Below, piece after piece: positions 7,840 through 9,644 of a stretch of DNA of 9,644 bases. The DNA comes from Betaproteobacteria bacterium (lineage in GTDB: Bacteria; Pseudomonadota; Gammaproteobacteria; Burkholderiales; SG8-39). The first letter of the stretch is position 1; the number at the start of each line of letters is the position of its first letter. The position numbers were made by a program, and so were the translations under genes. Location: NCBI GenBank assembly GCA_019245555.1, contig JAFARH010000258.1, forward strand, positions 1 through 9,644, written 5' to 3'. The notes under the pieces are model-generated. The model searched no databases. It was not told the DNA's origin and saw nothing but the letters and a program-made list of their open reading frames with translations.

Positions 7840-9644
7840 CAGAACACCTGTTGGAACGGTAACCGCGGGTTCGCGCTCGGCGGCATGAGCGCCGGGTCGG
7901 TGCGGTTCAGTACGGAATAGCCTGGCACGTCTCTCCTTAACAATTGCGTCGCGTCGGCAGTACCGACCTGGCCGACACCGGTGAACTCGAGCTGGAAAAC
8001 GATCGCCGTGTTCGTCACATCCGCGGCGGCCTGCAGTCGCTGCACCACGAAGCGGAAGATCCAGCAACCGGCATTGTATTCGGCGCCGGCAAGTCCCTCG
8101 AGAAGCCGTCGGTCGAGGAACGAGTAATTGTAGCGTCCGACGCCATACCAGCCCTGCGCCACCGGCCATTGTCCCGAGAGATCAATTTGGCGAAGGATGT
8201 CGCGCTGGAAGCGGTAGCTGAAGTTCAGAACCCTCGCGACTTCCGGCGCGTAGCGCAGTGCGACGCCGTAGCGCTCGGCACGGCTCTTGTACGGGTTGTA
8301 TTGCGTGGTGACGTCGTAGGAAAGCGCTTGTGACGCCTTGCCGCCAACCGAGGCAAGCACGTCCGACTCGCTCGCGAGGCGCAGTGTCGAGCCGGGCGCG
8401 AGCGCCACGCGCTCCTCTTCGAAATAAAAGCGCTGTCCCAAGGTGGCCCGGAAGCGTTCCTGACCGTCCTGCTGCAGGAAGCGTGTGGTCAGGGCGAGCG
8501 TGGCCTGGTTCGCGTCGCCGAAGCGATCGCCGCCGACGAAGCGGTTTTCGGTGAAAAGCTGCGGGTAATTGAAGTCCGCAAGCGCGGTATCGAAGAGCGG
8601 TACGTTGTCCTGGTTGTGATAGGGCACGCGCACATAGAAGAGGCGCGGCTCGAGGGTCTGGTTGTAGGCCTGGCCGAACCAGCTCGTCTGGCGGTCGAAC
8701 ACGAGACCGCTGTCGACGCTGAACCAGGGGATCGCAATGAAGGGATTTGTCGGCGCGCCCGTCGCGGTCTGCTCCAGGTCATAGGTGACGTAACGCACGC
8801 CTGCCTTCGGCGTCACAAACCAGCCCGGCCGGATGCGCGGCATGGCGAGCGTCGGCGCGAATGTGGCGCGCGATCCATCGACGAGCGTCGGGTGCTGGAA
8901 GCGAACGTATTCGCCCGGCAGCGTGGAATCGAAGAGGCCAACGATGTCGTTGTAGTTCACGGCCCCGCTGAGCTGCGGCAGCCGCCAATACGGCGGCACG
9001 ATCGGCGCGAGCGGATCCTGCAGCGTCTGGAACCTTTCGAGCCGCGCCTGCGCGACGTATGAGCCGCTGCCAAAGATCGCGTTCTTCACGACGAACATGT
9101 CCTGCGGCAGGTTTCCGGTCGAGACCTGCTTGACCTGGCTCGCGAGATCAACGAAGTAGCGCTCGTCCGAAACCTTGTTGTAGTCGACCTGGGCCATGAC
9201 GCCCGGGGCGAAGTTCTGCGTGTGCACCCACGACAGGCCCGTGCGCGTGCGGCCGAACACCGGGTCGTCCGGCAAATACTCGTAGCGCAGGTTGCCGACG
9301 TGCTGCGGCTGCATGTAGCGGAAGTCGGTTTTCAGCTGAAAGCCGCGCCGCGCCATCCAGACCGGTGTGAAGGTCGCGTCGCGTTCCGGCGCGATATGCC
9401 AGTAGTACGGAATGCCGAATTCGAGGCCGCGCTGGCTGGTCTGCGAGTAGTACGGCGTGAGCATGCCGCTCCTGCGCCGGTTCTCGAGAGGAAAGCTGGC
9501 GCGCGGAAAAGCGAACAGCGTGTGGTCAAAGAAGCGAAGCCGCGGATGATCCGCCCTGCCTTCGTCGGCCTCGTAATCGAGGTCGAGCTCGCGCGCCTCG
9601 AGGAACCAGTCGTCCTGCCCCGGCTTGCAGGTCGTGAAGATCGC
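7839..9644 (-). CDS. lptD: LPS-assembly outer membrane protein LptD, C-terminal part (5' end outside window)
   Basis: LptD forms the outer-membrane barrel that, with the lipoprotein LptE, inserts lipopolysaccharide into the outer leaflet. The frame is open from the right edge to the TGA at 7839-7841, giving 601 residues. Full-length proteins are usually about 750-800, so the signal peptide and much of the periplasmic jellyroll are missing. The visible part starts AIFTTCKPGQDDWFLEAREL, the end of the jellyroll, with C6 corresponding to Cys173 of E. coli. It continues with the start of the barrel (SGMLTPYYSQTSQRGLEFGIPYYW) and alternating aromatic/polar strands, for example WYGVGRYNYSFLDRR. The C-terminal strand region has AEYNAGCWIFRFVVQR with Cys527 of this fragment. 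These are the only two cysteines present, so the fragment offers one long-range disulfide. The ATG at 9464 is internal and not the start. The stop overlaps surA by one base. Confidence 0.96.
   Translation of the reverse strand, partial: AIFTTCKPGQDDWFLEARELDLDYEADEGRADHPRLRFFDHTLFAFPRASFPLENRRRSGMLTPYYSQTSQRGLEFGIPYYWHIAPERDATFTPVWMARRGFQLKTDFRYMQPQHVGNLRYEYLPDDPVFGRTRTGLSWVHTQNFAPGVMAQVDYNKVSDERYFVDLASQVKQVSTGNLPQDMFVVKNAIFGSGSYVAQARLERFQTLQDPLAPIVPPYWRLPQLSGAVNYNDIVGLFDSTLPGEYVRFQHPTLVDGSRATFAPTLAMPRIRPGWFVTPKAGVRYVTYDLEQTATGAPTNPFIAIPWFSVDSGLVFDRQTSWFGQAYNQTLEPRLFYVRVPYHNQDNVPLFDTALADFNYPQLFTENRFVGGDRFGDANQATLALTTRFLQQDGQERFRATLGQRFYFEEERVALAPGSTLRLASESDVLASVGGKASQALSYDVTTQYNPYKSRAERYGVALRYAPEVARVLNFSYRFQRDILRQIDLSGQWPVAQGWYGVGRYNYSFLDRRLLEGLAGAEYNAGCWIFRFVVQRLQAAADVTNTAIVFQLEFTGVGQVGTADATQLLRRDVPGYSVLNRTDPALMPPSANPRLPFQQVF
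7845..7849 (-). promoter_or_regulatory. Ribosome binding site of surA
   Basis: AGGTG on the minus strand lies five bases before ATG 7839 and inside the last codons of lptD. It supports the start that yields the signal peptide and rejects the 110-codon upstream extension of the frame. Confidence 0.6.

Noticed and set aside
7840..8169. 110-codon upstream extension of the surA frame
   Set aside because: It overlaps conserved lptD coding sequence and is Arg-rich and unlike SurA. ATG 7839 gives a perfect signal peptide, a Shine-Dalgarno and the usual 428-residue length.
7223..9062. Plus-strand open frames antisense to surA and lptD (for example 7223-7714, 7309-7770, 7944-8333, 8616-9062)
   Set aside because: They are shadows of well-conserved minus-strand genes with no start signals or family features.

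Overview
This window is chromosomal housekeeping DNA from a high-GC Gram-negative bacterium, most likely a betaproteobacterium. Lipopolysaccharide export (LptD), periplasmic outer-membrane-protein chaperoning (SurA) and heptose synthesis (GmhB) establish an outer membrane. The gene order (glyQ-glyS-gmhB-plsC-YgjP-like-gloA facing lptD-surA-pdxA-rsmA) and the protein sequences are what I recognise from Betaproteobacteria; this assignment is from recall and was not searched.

Layout. Positions 1-4956 hold a plus-strand operon: the 3' part of glyQ (cut by the left edge), glyS, gmhB, a PlsC-like acyltransferase, a YgjP-like HExxH metalloprotein and gloA. Positions 4940-9644 hold a minus-strand operon, read right to left: the 3' part of lptD (cut by the right edge), surA, pdxA and rsmA. 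The two operons converge and their last genes overlap tail to tail by 17 bp. Every one of the nine gene junctions overlaps by at least one base, so there is no intergenic DNA in the window. Promoters for both operons must lie outside it.

Function. The plus operon joins glycyl-tRNA charging (both subunits of the alpha2beta2 enzyme) to envelope precursor steps (ADP-heptose pathway phosphatase, phosphatidic acid or related acyl transfer), methylglyoxal detoxification and a poorly characterised zinc metalloprotein. The minus operon is the classic lptD-surA-pdxA-rsmA cluster: LPS insertion into the outer membrane, the chaperone that folds outer-membrane barrels including LptD, a pyridoxal phosphate biosynthesis enzyme, and the 16S rRNA dimethyltransferase. 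In E. coli this cluster continues into apaG-apaH; here it ends at rsmA.

I found no mobile element, CRISPR array, tRNA, rRNA, phage gene or accessory system, and no stretch of 300 bases without a gene. The points worth a second look are small: the absence of intergenic bases, the convergent overlap with a candidate hairpin inside the rsmA coding end, one C-terminal cysteine in LptD instead of the adjacent pair in E. coli, HX4E instead of HX4D in the acyltransferase, a short zinc loop in GmhB, WGVC instead of WGSC in the YgjP-like protein, and several non-ATG or ambiguous starts. I see no convincing previously undescribed system.
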